DNA from: Streptosporangiaceae bacterium
Lineage (GTDB): Bacteria; Actinomycetota; Actinomycetes; Streptosporangiales; Streptosporangiaceae
NCBI GenBank assembly: GCA_030037785.1
Contig: JASHQA010000250.1
Span: forward strand, 1-41,441
DNA length: 41,441 nt
Direction: 5' to 3'
In this document: in pieces, positions 8,689 to 14,791 of the stretch
How the letters are laid out: each line of letters opens with the position of its first letter
How positions within the stretch are numbered: the first letter of the stretch is position 1
Program-made: the position numbers and the translations under genes
Notes under the pieces: model-generated
What the model saw: the letters and a program-made list of their open reading frames with translations, nothing else
What the model was told of the DNA's origin: nothing
The model's database searches: none

Positions 8689-9139
8689 CATCCCAGTGGC
8701 GGTCGCGGACACCTCTGGGCTGATTGCGTTCTTCAACGTGACGGACCAGCACCACCAGGCCATCCGCAGCGCGGTTGCCGCTGTCGGACACCTTGTCGTG
8801 TCGCCGTGCGTGCTGGCAGAACTCGACGATCTGGTAGCCGAGAGGCAGGGTCCCGACCCAGCCAAAGAGATCATCCGCTATATCGCCGGCCGGGTGGCGG
8901 CGGGCCGATGGGAGGTGCCTGGTGTCGGGGGCCTGCTGCTCGCCGCTTACGCCGTGTTGGATGTATACCCGGCTATTGGTCTCACCTACGCTCTCAATGT
9001 CGTACTGGCACGAGAGTTCCGGACCGACGTCGTGGCGACATTCGACTTCCGTCATTTCCGCATGATCCGGCCGCTGACACCGCACGCAGCTTTCAGGTTG
9101 CTGCCAGACGACTTCAGGGACCTAAACGCCGCACGCTAA
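8678..9139 (+). CDS. vapC: PIN-domain ribonuclease toxin (VapC)
   Basis: A 153-residue PIN-domain protein. PIN toxins cut tRNA or rRNA using Mg2+ held by three or four acidic residues. Seen: Asp11 in VADTSGLIAFFN, Glu48 in LAELDDL, and Asp123 in ATFDFRHF. The acidic residue normally found in the LxxxDA helix is not obvious: the equivalent stretch reads AIGLTYALNVVLA, with Thr-Tyr in place. The site may be weakened, or Asp117 may compensate. ATG 8678 is chosen because it overlaps the antitoxin stop; the frame open upstream is the antitoxin in another frame. The RNA target is unknown. Confidence 0.9.
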   Translation: MTADIPVAVADTSGLIAFFNVTDQHHQAIRSAVAAVGHLVVSPCVLAELDDLVAERQGPDPAKEIIRYIAGRVAAGRWEVPGVGGLLLAAYAVLDVYPAIGLTYALNVVLAREFRTDVVATFDFRHFRMIRPLTPHAAFRLLPDDFRDLNAAR

Positions 9140-9230
9140 TGCCGGGCCTGCAGCGGACTGATTGCACGACAGGACCAGCATCAGGTCCGAGCGATCGGCC
9201 GCTAACCCGCCGAGGCCTGCGGCTTCGCGG

Positions 9231-9304
9231 TGGAGCGGGTGACGAGAATCGAACTCGCACTATCAGCTTGGGAAGCTGACGTTCTGCCATTGAACTACAC
9301 CCGC
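9231..9304 (-). tRNA. tRNA-Gly, anticodon CCC, CCA encoded
   Basis: Read on the minus strand this folds as a full cloverleaf. The acceptor stem GCGGGTG pairs with CACCCGC, followed by discriminator T and CCA. The D arm is GTTC-AATGGCA-GAAC. The anticodon stem TCAGC/GCTGA holds the loop TTCCCAA (anticodon CCC, reads GGG). The T stem GCGAG/CTCGT closes the loop TTCGATT with one G-T pair. It stands alone between vapC and dcd. No duplicated 3' tRNA end or integrase was noticed, so there is no sign of an inserted element here. Confidence 0.96.
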
Positions 9305-9419
9305 GGGCTCATGGCCTGGCCAGGGCTAGCAGCAGCCGGGCGATCATGACCTGCCCCGACATGGTACCGGATGCCGCCCATCGCCGCGGGTGCGCCAGCC
9401 GAACCGGTAAGTTGCCAGC

Positions 9420-9995
9420 GTGCTGCTGTCAGACCGAGACATCAGGGCCGAGGTGGACGCTGGGCGCGTCGGGATCGACCCCTACGACGCCGAACTGATC
9501 CAGCCGTCCAGCATCGACGTCCGGCTGGACCGCTACTTCCGCGTCTTCGAAAACCACCGCTACCCGCACATCGACCCGGCGATCGAGCAGCCGGACCTGA
9601 CCCGCCTGGTAGAGCCGGATGGCGACGAGCCGTTCGTGCTCCACCCAGGCGAGTTCGTGCTCGGCTCGACCTACGAGGTCATGACGCTGCCGGACGACAT
9701 CGCCGGACGGCTGGAGGGCAAGTCGAGCCTGGGCAGGCTCGGCTTGCTGACTCATTCGACGGCGGGCTGGATCGACCCCGGATTCTCCGGTCACGTGACG
9801 CTCGAGCTGTCCAACGTCGCCACCCTGCCGATCAAGCTCTGGCCCGGCATGAAGATCGGCCAGCTCTGCCTCTTCCGTACCAGCTCGCCCGCCGAGCACC
9901 CGTACGGCTCGGCGGTCTACGGCTCGAGGTACCAGGATCAGCGCGGCCCGACCCCGTCGCGGTCGTACCTGAATTTCTATCGCTCGAAGGTCTGA
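9420..9995 (+). CDS. dcd: dCTP deaminase, probably the bifunctional dCTP deaminase/dUTPase
   Basis: Converts dCTP to dUTP and, in the actinobacterial form, on to dUMP, feeding thymidylate synthesis. The 191-residue protein starts [21 protein letters not shown] and carries [48 protein letters not shown] (catalytic Glu in TLEL) and [16 protein letters not shown] at the end. The THSTAG form matches what I recall of the bifunctional Mycobacterium tuberculosis enzyme; this is inference by resemblance. Start GTG 9420, with TAAGTT (9408-9413) six bases before it and no Shine-Dalgarno sequence, so it is probably leaderless. Confidence 0.96.
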   Translation: MLLSDRDIRAEVDAGRVGIDPYDAELIQPSSIDVRLDRYFRVFENHRYPHIDPAIEQPDLTRLVEPDGDEPFVLHPGEFVLGSTYEVMTLPDDIAGRLEGKSSLGRLGLLTHSTAGWIDPGFSGHVTLELSNVATLPIKLWPGMKIGQLCLFRTSSPAEHPYGSAVYGSRYQDQRGPTPSRSYLNFYRSKV

Positions 9996-10132
9996 ACCGG
10001 CCGTACCATGGCGGCTGTCTGCGGGTGGCCTGCCGATGATCCTTAACGCCCGCGTTACTCGCGCGAATCACGGGAGCAACGGGCGCGCGTCATGGTGGAG
10101 TGCGGGGTTACCGAGACGGGAGGGCCAGCTCG

Positions 10133-10423
10133 ATGGCCAAATGGAGGATCAGGATCCGCCTCTCTGACGATGAGCACAGCCGAGCGCGCCTCGCTGAGGT
10201 GCTCGCCAGCCAGCGGGTGAGCACGGTCCAGCTGACCCCGCGGCCCGGCGTGGACCGCGGCTTGTCGGGGGACGTCGTCCTGGAACTGCCGCGCGACGAC
10301 GAGCTTGGTGACATGCTCACCGCGCTGCACATGATCAGCCCGCAGGTTTTCGTCAGCCGCGCCTGTCCTGATCAGGCCGATGAGCTGGACAGCCCAGTCG
10401 CGGCGCTTGCTCCGGCCGACTGA
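10133..10423 (+). CDS. Conserved small actinobacterial protein of unknown function
   Basis: A 96-residue soluble protein: MAKWRIRIRLSDD, a short helix (RARLAEVLASQRV), a strand-rich middle (VQLTPRPGVDRGLSGDVVLEL), then a helix (DELGDMLTALHMISPQVF) and an acidic tail. The beta-alpha-beta-beta-alpha order resembles an ACT-like or ferredoxin-like sandwich, but no known family motif is recognised. ATG 10133 has a GGGAGGG ribosome site about eight bases upstream, which rules out the longer frame starting at 10100. It faces a MerR gene tail to tail. Confidence 0.7.
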   Translation: MAKWRIRIRLSDDEHSRARLAEVLASQRVSTVQLTPRPGVDRGLSGDVVLELPRDDELGDMLTALHMISPQVFVSRACPDQADELDSPVAALAPAD

Positions 10424-10435
10424 GGAACTCGGCCG
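10413..10435. terminator. Short hairpin between convergent genes
   Basis: CGGCCGA (10413-10419) pairs with TCGGCCG (10429-10435) around a 9-base loop that contains the stop codon region of the upstream gene. It is symmetrical and lies between two convergent genes, so it may serve both. It has no T-run and only a 7-bp stem. Confidence 0.4.
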
Positions 10436-10450
10436 AGCCTGCGGACGTGG

Positions 10451-10774
10451 TCAGTCCCTGGCCGACCGCAGCCGCGCTATCTCGGCGCGCAGCACGTCCC
10501 GCTCGGCCTCTAGCTCACGCACTCGCGTTTCGAGTTGCAGCACGCGCCGGATTGCGGCCAGCGTCAGGCCGTCTTCCACCAGCTCTGTGACGTACCGGAC
10601 GACCACGATCTCGTTCCTGGTGTACCGGCGCTGACCGCCGGCCGACCGGGACGGCCGGACGACGTGGAACTCGTCCAGCCGCCGCAAGAACGCCTGCTGG
10701 ACCTCCAGCATCTCGGCAACCTGGCCGACGGTGAACAGCGGCATGTTCGCATCGTCCAGGGGCAACGAAGGCAC
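10451..10774 (-). CDS. MerR family regulator next to Hsp20 (HspR-like)
   Basis: A 107-residue winged-helix MerR protein: FTVGQVAEMLEVQQAFLRRLDE (helix-turn-helix), FHVVRPSRSAGGQRRYTRNEI (wing 1, with the RRY signature), then VVRYVTELVEDGLTLAAIRRVL and a C-terminal coiled coil (LETRVRELEAERDVLRAE) for dimerisation. It has no effector domain or Cys metal site. Wing and second helix pair resemble HspR, the heat-shock repressor, and the gene lies downstream of an Hsp20 gene on the same strand. I saw no HAIR (CTTGAGT-N7-ACTCAAG) operator nearby, so HspR identity is not shown. ATG 10744 is an alternative start. A strong hairpin separates it from hsp20, so it probably has its own promoter in 10775-10853. 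Confidence 0.85.
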   Translation of the reverse strand: MPSLPLDDANMPLFTVGQVAEMLEVQQAFLRRLDEFHVVRPSRSAGGQRRYTRNEIVVVRYVTELVEDGLTLAAIRRVLQLETRVRELEAERDVLRAEIARLRSARD

Positions 10775-10853
10775 GGTTACCTCCCGGATTGGCTACGCCC
10801 GCACCGCCACCCTGGCAAACCAAGCCCGGGTGGCGCCGGGCAGACTCGCGGCC

Positions 10854-10887
10854 AAGGGCCCGCGCGGGCGTCGCCGCGCGGGCCCTT
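10854..10887 (-). terminator. 14-bp perfect hairpin downstream of hsp20
   Basis: AAGGGCCCGCGCGG (10854-10867) pairs perfectly with CCGCGCGGGCCCTT (10874-10887) around a 6-base loop, 18 bases past the hsp20 stop. The minus-strand transcript from hsp20 runs into it. This is a T-run-poor terminator of the kind common in high-GC bacteria; partial read-through into the MerR gene is possible. Confidence 0.85.
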
Positions 10888-10905
10888 CGTAGGCTACTGC
10901 GAAGA

Positions 10906-11319
10906 TCAGGCCTCGACCGCAGCCGCAGCCGTGGTGCTGACCTCGATCTTGCGCGGCAGCGCGCGCTCCTGCAGTGGCACGGTCACCCGCAGCACGCCAG
11001 CCTCGTAGGCCGCCGAGATCTTCTCGGCGTCCACGGCGTCCGACAGCCGGACCCGCCGCGTGAACGCGCCCATGACCCGCTCCCGCACGAACGGGCGCTC
11101 ACCGTCGGTGTACTCCTCCGACCGCTTCGCGCCGACCGTCAGCCAGCCGTGGTCGACCGTGACGTCGATGCTGTCGGTGTCGATGCCGGGCAGGTCGAAG
11201 CGCAGCTCGACCTCGCCGTCGCGACGGACCGCGTCCATTCGCATGGCCGCGTGCCCGCCGTCAGCGGTCCGCAGCACCCGGTGGAACTCCGCGAACGGGT
11301 CGAACGGTGTAAGCAGCAT
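10906..11319 (-). CDS. Hsp20/alpha-crystallin small heat-shock protein
   Basis: An ATP-independent holdase of 137 residues that binds unfolding proteins as large oligomers. The N-terminus MLLTPFDPFAEFHRVLR is the usual short variable arm. The alpha-crystallin domain (about 30-125) has VRRDGEVELRFDLPGIDTDSIDVTVDHGWLTV and ends with the hallmark AAYEAGVLRVTVPL (A-x-x-x-n-GVL). The C-terminal tail is Ala-rich; the I-x-I anchor appears only weakly as RKIEV. ATG 11319 has a GGAGGG ribosome site. The MerR gene downstream lies behind a terminator and may control this promoter. Confidence 0.95.
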   Translation of the reverse strand: MLLTPFDPFAEFHRVLRTADGGHAAMRMDAVRRDGEVELRFDLPGIDTDSIDVTVDHGWLTVGAKRSEEYTDGERPFVRERVMGAFTRRVRLSDAVDAEKISAAYEAGVLRVTVPLQERALPRKIEVSTTAAAAVEA

Positions 11320-11397
11320 GTCCCTCTCACCCTCCTGTGTATCCAGGACCCTGACTCAGATCTCTCGCTCTCATGCAGGAGTAAACTTCTAACTTTA

Positions 11398-11403
11398 ATT
11401 ATA
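11398..11403 (-). promoter_or_regulatory. -10 box (TATAAT) of the hsp20 promoter
   Basis: On the minus strand this is a perfect TATAAT inside the AT-rich island 11379-11413, about 80 bases upstream of the hsp20 start. The hexamer 17 bases further upstream is TGTCAC, a poor -35 match, which fits an activated or alternative-sigma promoter. Assignment is by sequence alone. Confidence 0.5.
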
Positions 11404-11546
11404 TATTCCATGGGAACGACGTGACATCTGGTCGCGGTCGGTGGTGAGCGAGCGCCGGTAAGTGGCCGGGGCAACGGGACCGCGCCACGCTCACCCCGCC
11501 GGTGGGGCGCGCTGCCATCAGGTCGGCTAAAAAGGACGTAACACGC

Positions 11547-11552
11547 TAGAGT
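11547..11552 (+). promoter_or_regulatory. -10 box (TAGAGT) for a leaderless transcript
   Basis: TAGAGT ends six bases before the ATG of the GH16-like gene at 11559. The nearest purine-rich stretch (AAAGGA, 11531-11536) is too far upstream to be its ribosome site, so transcription probably starts at or next to the ATG. Confidence 0.45.
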
Positions 11553-11558
11553 AGCCGA

Positions 11559-12566
11559 ATGGTGACAGACCATCTCACTCGGCAGCAGTTCTCGCGGCCT
11601 GGCGCCCAGCCGGCCAGGGCTCGACCGGCCCGCAGGAGACGCCTGGCGCCGCTGGCAGCACTGCTGGCCATCCCGCTGGCTGCCTGCACTCCTGCCAGCC
11701 CGGCGGCGTCAGCGGGTTCGCCGCCGTTGGTAGGCGCGGCACCCTCCGCCCGTCCGGCGCCGACCGACCACCGCTCGGCGGCCACGTCCAGCCCGACCTC
11801 GGGCCCCGCGCCCTCGGCGGCCACGTCCAGCCCGACCTCGGACCCCGCGTCCTCGGCGGCCGCGTCCAGCCCGACCTCGGACCCCGCGTCCTCGGCCACG
11901 ACACCGGCCGGCGGCGCGATGCCGGATGGCGTGCCATCCTCCGAGGTTGGCTCGCTGGAACTGAATCTCACCGGGCCGCAGGTTTACCAGCAATTCCGCC
12001 AGGAGCAGTGGGGCACCACGTGCGCCGCGGCCGGGTCATACACCCTCGGCTCTGGCACTGTCGGCCTGACGACCACAGGCATGGCTCCGTCCTGCGCTCA
12101 GCTCGTGTCCCCGACCGACTACACCTACGGCATCTTCCAGGCCACGGTCTGGATTCCGGGCGCCGCCAATGGGCTGATCGCCAACTGGCCGGCCTTCTGG
12201 CTCGACTCGGCCAACCTGGCCGCATGGCCGCAGGGTGGCGAGTGGGACCTGATGGAGGGGCTGGCTGGCTACGACGCAAGCCACTACCACTACGGCACGC
12301 TGCAGGATCCGCTGTCGGTGCGCTTCCCTAGCAGTGGCCAGATCCCCGGCTCAGGGCCGGGGTGGCACACGATCACGGGTGTGTGGGACCGCGGTGTCAT
12401 CACGGAGTACCTCGACGGAACCGAGGTCTTCTCGTGGAACAGCAGCAACGTCGTCAACACGCCGATGATGATCGTGCTGTCGATGGACAGCGGCCAGTAC
12501 GGCTACACCACTAACGCCCCGTCCACCATGCTGGTGAAGAACGTCAGCGTCTGGGGAGTCCGCTAG
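11559..12566 (+). CDS. GH16-like secreted lipoprotein (beta-glucanase fold)
   Basis: A 335-residue exported protein. It has a basic N-terminus, hydrophobic segment and lipobox (IPLAAC, Cys near residue 46), then a Ser/Thr/Ala/Pro linker built from three 13-residue repeats (residues about 73-111). The catalytic domain covers about 130-335. GH16 enzymes cleave beta-1,3/1,4-glucans or galactans with the motif E-x-D-x-x-E. Here GGEWDLMEGL gives Glu228 (nucleophile), Asp230 and Glu233 (acid/base), preceded by NWPAFWLDSANLAAWP, which also fits. The end (STMLVKNVSVWGV) matches the final strand of the fold. The substrate is unknown. The stop codon overlaps the thiolase stop on the other strand. Confidence 0.8.
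   Translation: MVTDHLTRQQFSRPGAQPARARPARRRRLAPLAALLAIPLAACTPASPAASAGSPPLVGAAPSARPAPTDHRSAATSSPTSGPAPSAATSSPTSDPASSAAASSPTSDPASSATTPAGGAMPDGVPSSEVGSLELNLTGPQVYQQFRQEQWGTTCAAAGSYTLGSGTVGLTTTGMAPSCAQLVSPTDYTYGIFQATVWIPGAANGLIANWPAFWLDSANLAAWPQGGEWDLMEGLAGYDASHYHYGTLQDPLSVRFPSSGQIPGSGPGWHTITGVWDRGVITEYLDGTEVFSWNSSNVVNTPMMIVLSMDSGQYGYTTNAPSTMLVKNVSVWGVR
11775..11891. repeat. Three 39-bp tandem repeats in the linker of the GH16-like gene
   Basis: Units at 11775-11813, 11814-11852 and 11853-11891 are nearly identical, differing by a few G/A and C/T changes. They encode SAATSSPTSGPAP-type blocks, and a partial fourth unit follows. Unit number may vary between strains, changing the length of the linker outside the cell. 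Confidence 0.9.
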
Positions 12567-13714
12567 GCGAGGCGCTCGATGATGGTGGCGTTCGCCTGGC
12601 CGCCGCCCTCGCACATCGTCTGCAGCCCGTACCGGCCGCCGCTGCGCTCCAGCTCGTGCAGCAGCTTGGTCAGCAGAATCGCGCCAGTCCCGCCGAGCGG
12701 ATGCCCGAGCGCGATCGCGCCGCCGTTCGGGTTGGTCTTGGCGAGCGAAGCCCCGGTGTCCCTGGCCCAGGCGATGGGTACCGGCGCGAACGCCTCGTTC
12801 ACCTCGAACGTGTCGATGTCGTCGATCGTCAGATGTCCGGACTCCAGCACCCGCTCCGTGGCCGGAATCGGCCCAGTCAGCATGTACACGGGATCGGCGC
12901 CGGTGACCGCGAGCGCGTGGATCCGCGCCCGCGGCGCGAACCCGTGCCTGCGCACGGCTGCCGGCGAGGCGATGAGCACCGCGGCGGACCCGTCGGAGAT
13001 CTGCGACGCCGTCGCGGCGGTCAGTTCCCAGCCCTGTCGCAGCGGCTGCAGCTCGGCCATCTTCTCCAGCGTGCTGTCCCGGCGGGGGCCCTCGTCGGTG
13101 GTGAGGCCGCCAACCGGCGTGATCTCGCGCTCGAACCGGCCCTCGTCGATCGCTCGGATTGCCCGTGCGTGGCTTTCCAGTGAGTACTCCTCGAGCTCGG
13201 CCCGCTTGATCCCCCACTTCTCGCACATCAGCTGAGCACCGCGGAACTGGGAAATCTCCTGCTCGCCGTACCGGTCCCGCCAGCCCTGACCGAACGGCAA
13301 CGCCATGCCCTGCTTGTGCGGCACCGCCACGGTGCTGCCCATGGGGACCATGCTCATGCTCTCGACACCAGCCGCGACCACGATGTCCTGCGTGCCGGAC
13401 AGCACGGCCTGGGCGGCGAAGTGCACCGCCTGCTGAGAAGAGCCGCACTGCCGGTCGATCGTCACGCCCGGCACGCTCTCCGGCAGGCCAGCCGACAGCC
13501 ACGCGTTCCTGGCGATGTCGATCGCCTGCGGGCCGACCTGCGAGACGCAGCCCATGATGACGTCATCGACGGCCGCCGGGTCGACGCTCGTGCGCGCGAT
13601 CAATTCGCGCAGCACGTGCGCGGCGAGGTCGACCGGGTGGACTGCCGAAAGGCCACCGTTTCGCTTCCCCACGGGGCTGCGCACGGCCCCGACGATGTAC
13701 GCCTCAGACACCAC
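12563..13714 (-). CDS. Thiolase (acetyl-CoA C-acyltransferase, FadA-like)
   Basis: Degradative or biosynthetic thiolase of about 383 residues acting on 3-ketoacyl-CoA or acetoacetyl-CoA. All catalytic elements are present: nucleophilic Cys in TIDRQCGSSQQAVHFA (about residue 90), VNEAFAPVP, the His in GGAIALGHPLGGTGA, and the second Cys in TMCEGGGQANATII near the C-terminus. Two adjacent GTG codons can start it. GTG 13711 is better spaced (six bases) from the GGAGGT ribosome site at 13718-13723 than GTG 13714 (three bases). No FadB partner is next to it, so chain-length specificity cannot be assigned. It ends by overlapping the GH16-like gene by four bases. Confidence 0.95.
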   Translation of the reverse strand: MVSEAYIVGAVRSPVGKRNGGLSAVHPVDLAAHVLRELIARTSVDPAAVDDVIMGCVSQVGPQAIDIARNAWLSAGLPESVPGVTIDRQCGSSQQAVHFAAQAVLSGTQDIVVAAGVESMSMVPMGSTVAVPHKQGMALPFGQGWRDRYGEQEISQFRGAQLMCEKWGIKRAELEEYSLESHARAIRAIDEGRFEREITPVGGLTTDEGPRRDSTLEKMAELQPLRQGWELTAATASQISDGSAAVLIASPAAVRRHGFAPRARIHALAVTGADPVYMLTGPIPATERVLESGHLTIDDIDTFEVNEAFAPVPIAWARDTGASLAKTNPNGGAIALGHPLGGTGAILLTKLLHELERSGGRYGLQTMCEGGGQANATIIERLA

Positions 13715-13881
13715 GCGACCTCCAAGCCCAGCGGTCCCGCTACTCGCCCGCCGCGCTGCCCGCCAATGCGCCCGCGGACGTCAGTCTCACACTGAGGTTA
13801 TCGCGCTGCAGGCCGGTGCCATAGTCCTCAACGGACGGCATCCGCAGCCGGAATATCGAGCGCGCTACGTGTTCATCTAGC

Positions 13882-13887
13882 TACTAT
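13882..13887 (+). promoter_or_regulatory. -10 box (TACTAT) for a leaderless transcript
   Basis: TACTAT ends six bases before GTG 13894 of the MerR gene. A second GTG at 13890 belongs to another frame. No ribosome site is present. Confidence 0.45.
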
Positions 13888-13893
13888 CCGTGA

Positions 13894-14430
13894 GTGACGA
13901 AGAGCAACGGGGACGCAGCGAGCTTGGTGAGCATCGGCCAGCTCGCCCAGGACGCCGGGGTCAGCAGCCGGACCATCCGGTACTACGAGGAGCTGGGCAT
14001 CCTGCCGCAGCCGCGGCGGTCGCCGGGCGGCACCCGCAAGTACCCGAGGGAGTACAGCGGGTACATCGCGGCCGCGCTGGCGCTCAAGGACCTGGGCTTC
14101 CGGCTTGAGGAGGTCAAGCCGCTCGCGCGGCTCGCGGCCGGGCGCGCGGTCAGCCAGGGTCAGCGGGACGCGGCGGCCCGGCTGGTCGAGGCGAAACTCG
14201 AAGCGCTGGCCAGGCAGGTCACGGTGCTGCGCCGGCTGCACGCGTCGGTGCGCGCGCCGGACGGCGGCCCGCCAGTCTCCGCGGTACTCGGTGCCGTCGC
14301 GGCCGACGGGCTCGGTGCCGTCGCGGCCGACCGGCTCGCTCCGGCCGATCTGCTCCAGCCAGCAAGGCCGGCCCGTTCGGGGCTGGGGACTGTCCCGCAC
14401 CCAGCGACACAACCTGCACGGCTACCATGA
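13894..14430 (+). CDS. MerR family transcriptional regulator
   Basis: A 178-residue regulator. Residues about 11-80 form the MerR DNA-binding domain: LVSIGQLAQDAGVSSRTIRYYEELGILPQP is near consensus, with wing RSPGGTRKYPREY. A coiled-coil helix follows (residues about 95-125, ARLVEAKLEALARQVTVLRRL). The last 50 residues are Pro/Ala-rich, including a duplicated 24-bp piece (AVAADGLG/AVAADRLA), and carry no Cys metal-binding pattern, so the effector is unknown. Start GTG 13894 follows a -10 hexamer directly. The divergent neighbour is the thiolase gene 180 bp away, a possible target; this is position-based inference. Confidence 0.88.
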   Translation: MTKSNGDAASLVSIGQLAQDAGVSSRTIRYYEELGILPQPRRSPGGTRKYPREYSGYIAAALALKDLGFRLEEVKPLARLAAGRAVSQGQRDAAARLVEAKLEALARQVTVLRRLHASVRAPDGGPPVSAVLGAVAADGLGAVAADRLAPADLLQPARPARSGLGTVPHPATQPARLP

Positions 14431-14554
14431 ATGCGGTCGGAACGTGACGGCTTTGTTCAGCTTCTGAGCAGACGCTCCACGGACATCAGTCGCGGCCGAG
14501 TTCGTGGCGACTGTTGCCGTCCCAAGGGCGATCGGCAGCGTTTCTGCTCATGAG

Positions 14555-14590
14555 TGAGCGCTGCTGAGCGCGTGAGCACTGCTGAGTGTG
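14555..14590. repeat. Two 18-bp direct repeats (TGAGCRCTGCTGAGYGYG)
   Basis: Adjacent units at 14555-14572 and 14573-14590 match at 15 of 18 positions and end 22 bases before the start of a small membrane-protein gene. They could be a regulator site or spacer duplication. Confidence 0.6.
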
Positions 14591-14612
14591 AGGGTCGGAA
14601 GGCGGCGCGGTC

Positions 14613-14783
14613 ATGACGAGTTCAGGCGTCATCCTGGCGGTGGTGATCGCGCTCATCGTCGCGTATGCCGTCGCCAGAACGCGGCGCCGGATGGGACTGA
14701 TGGTCACCGGCAAGACGTGGCTCGCGGTCGTCGCCGGCGTGGTCGTCGTGCTGCTCGCGCTCTGGGCGAGCCAGACGCACTAA
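14613..14783 (+). CDS. Small two-span membrane protein (56 residues)
   Basis: Translated by hand: MTSSGVILAVVIALIVAYAV, a basic turn (ARTRRRMGLMVTGKTW), then LAVVAGVVVVLLALWASQTH. This gives two clear membrane helices with a positively charged cytoplasmic loop and both ends outside. ATG 14613 has GGAAGG (14597-14602) ten bases upstream, a good ribosome site. The stop TAA lies eight bases before the end of the convergent PP2C gene. No family is recognised. The ribosome site and helix pattern make it a likely real gene despite its size. Confidence 0.65.
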   Translation: MTSSGVILAVVIALIVAYAVARTRRRMGLMVTGKTWLAVVAGVVVVLLALWASQTH

Positions 14784-14791
14784 CGGCCGGG

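Noticed and set aside
9231-9420. tRNA-Gly as an integration site
   Set aside because: No integrase, no repeated tRNA end and no composition change on either side.
11320-11558. HAIR element for HspR upstream of hsp20
   Set aside because: No CTTGAGT-N7-ACTCAAG or close variant was found; only an AT-rich island with a -10 box.
12351-13502. 383-residue frame on the same strand as the thiolase
   Set aside because: Out of frame with the catalytic thiolase motifs and Arg/Gly-rich.
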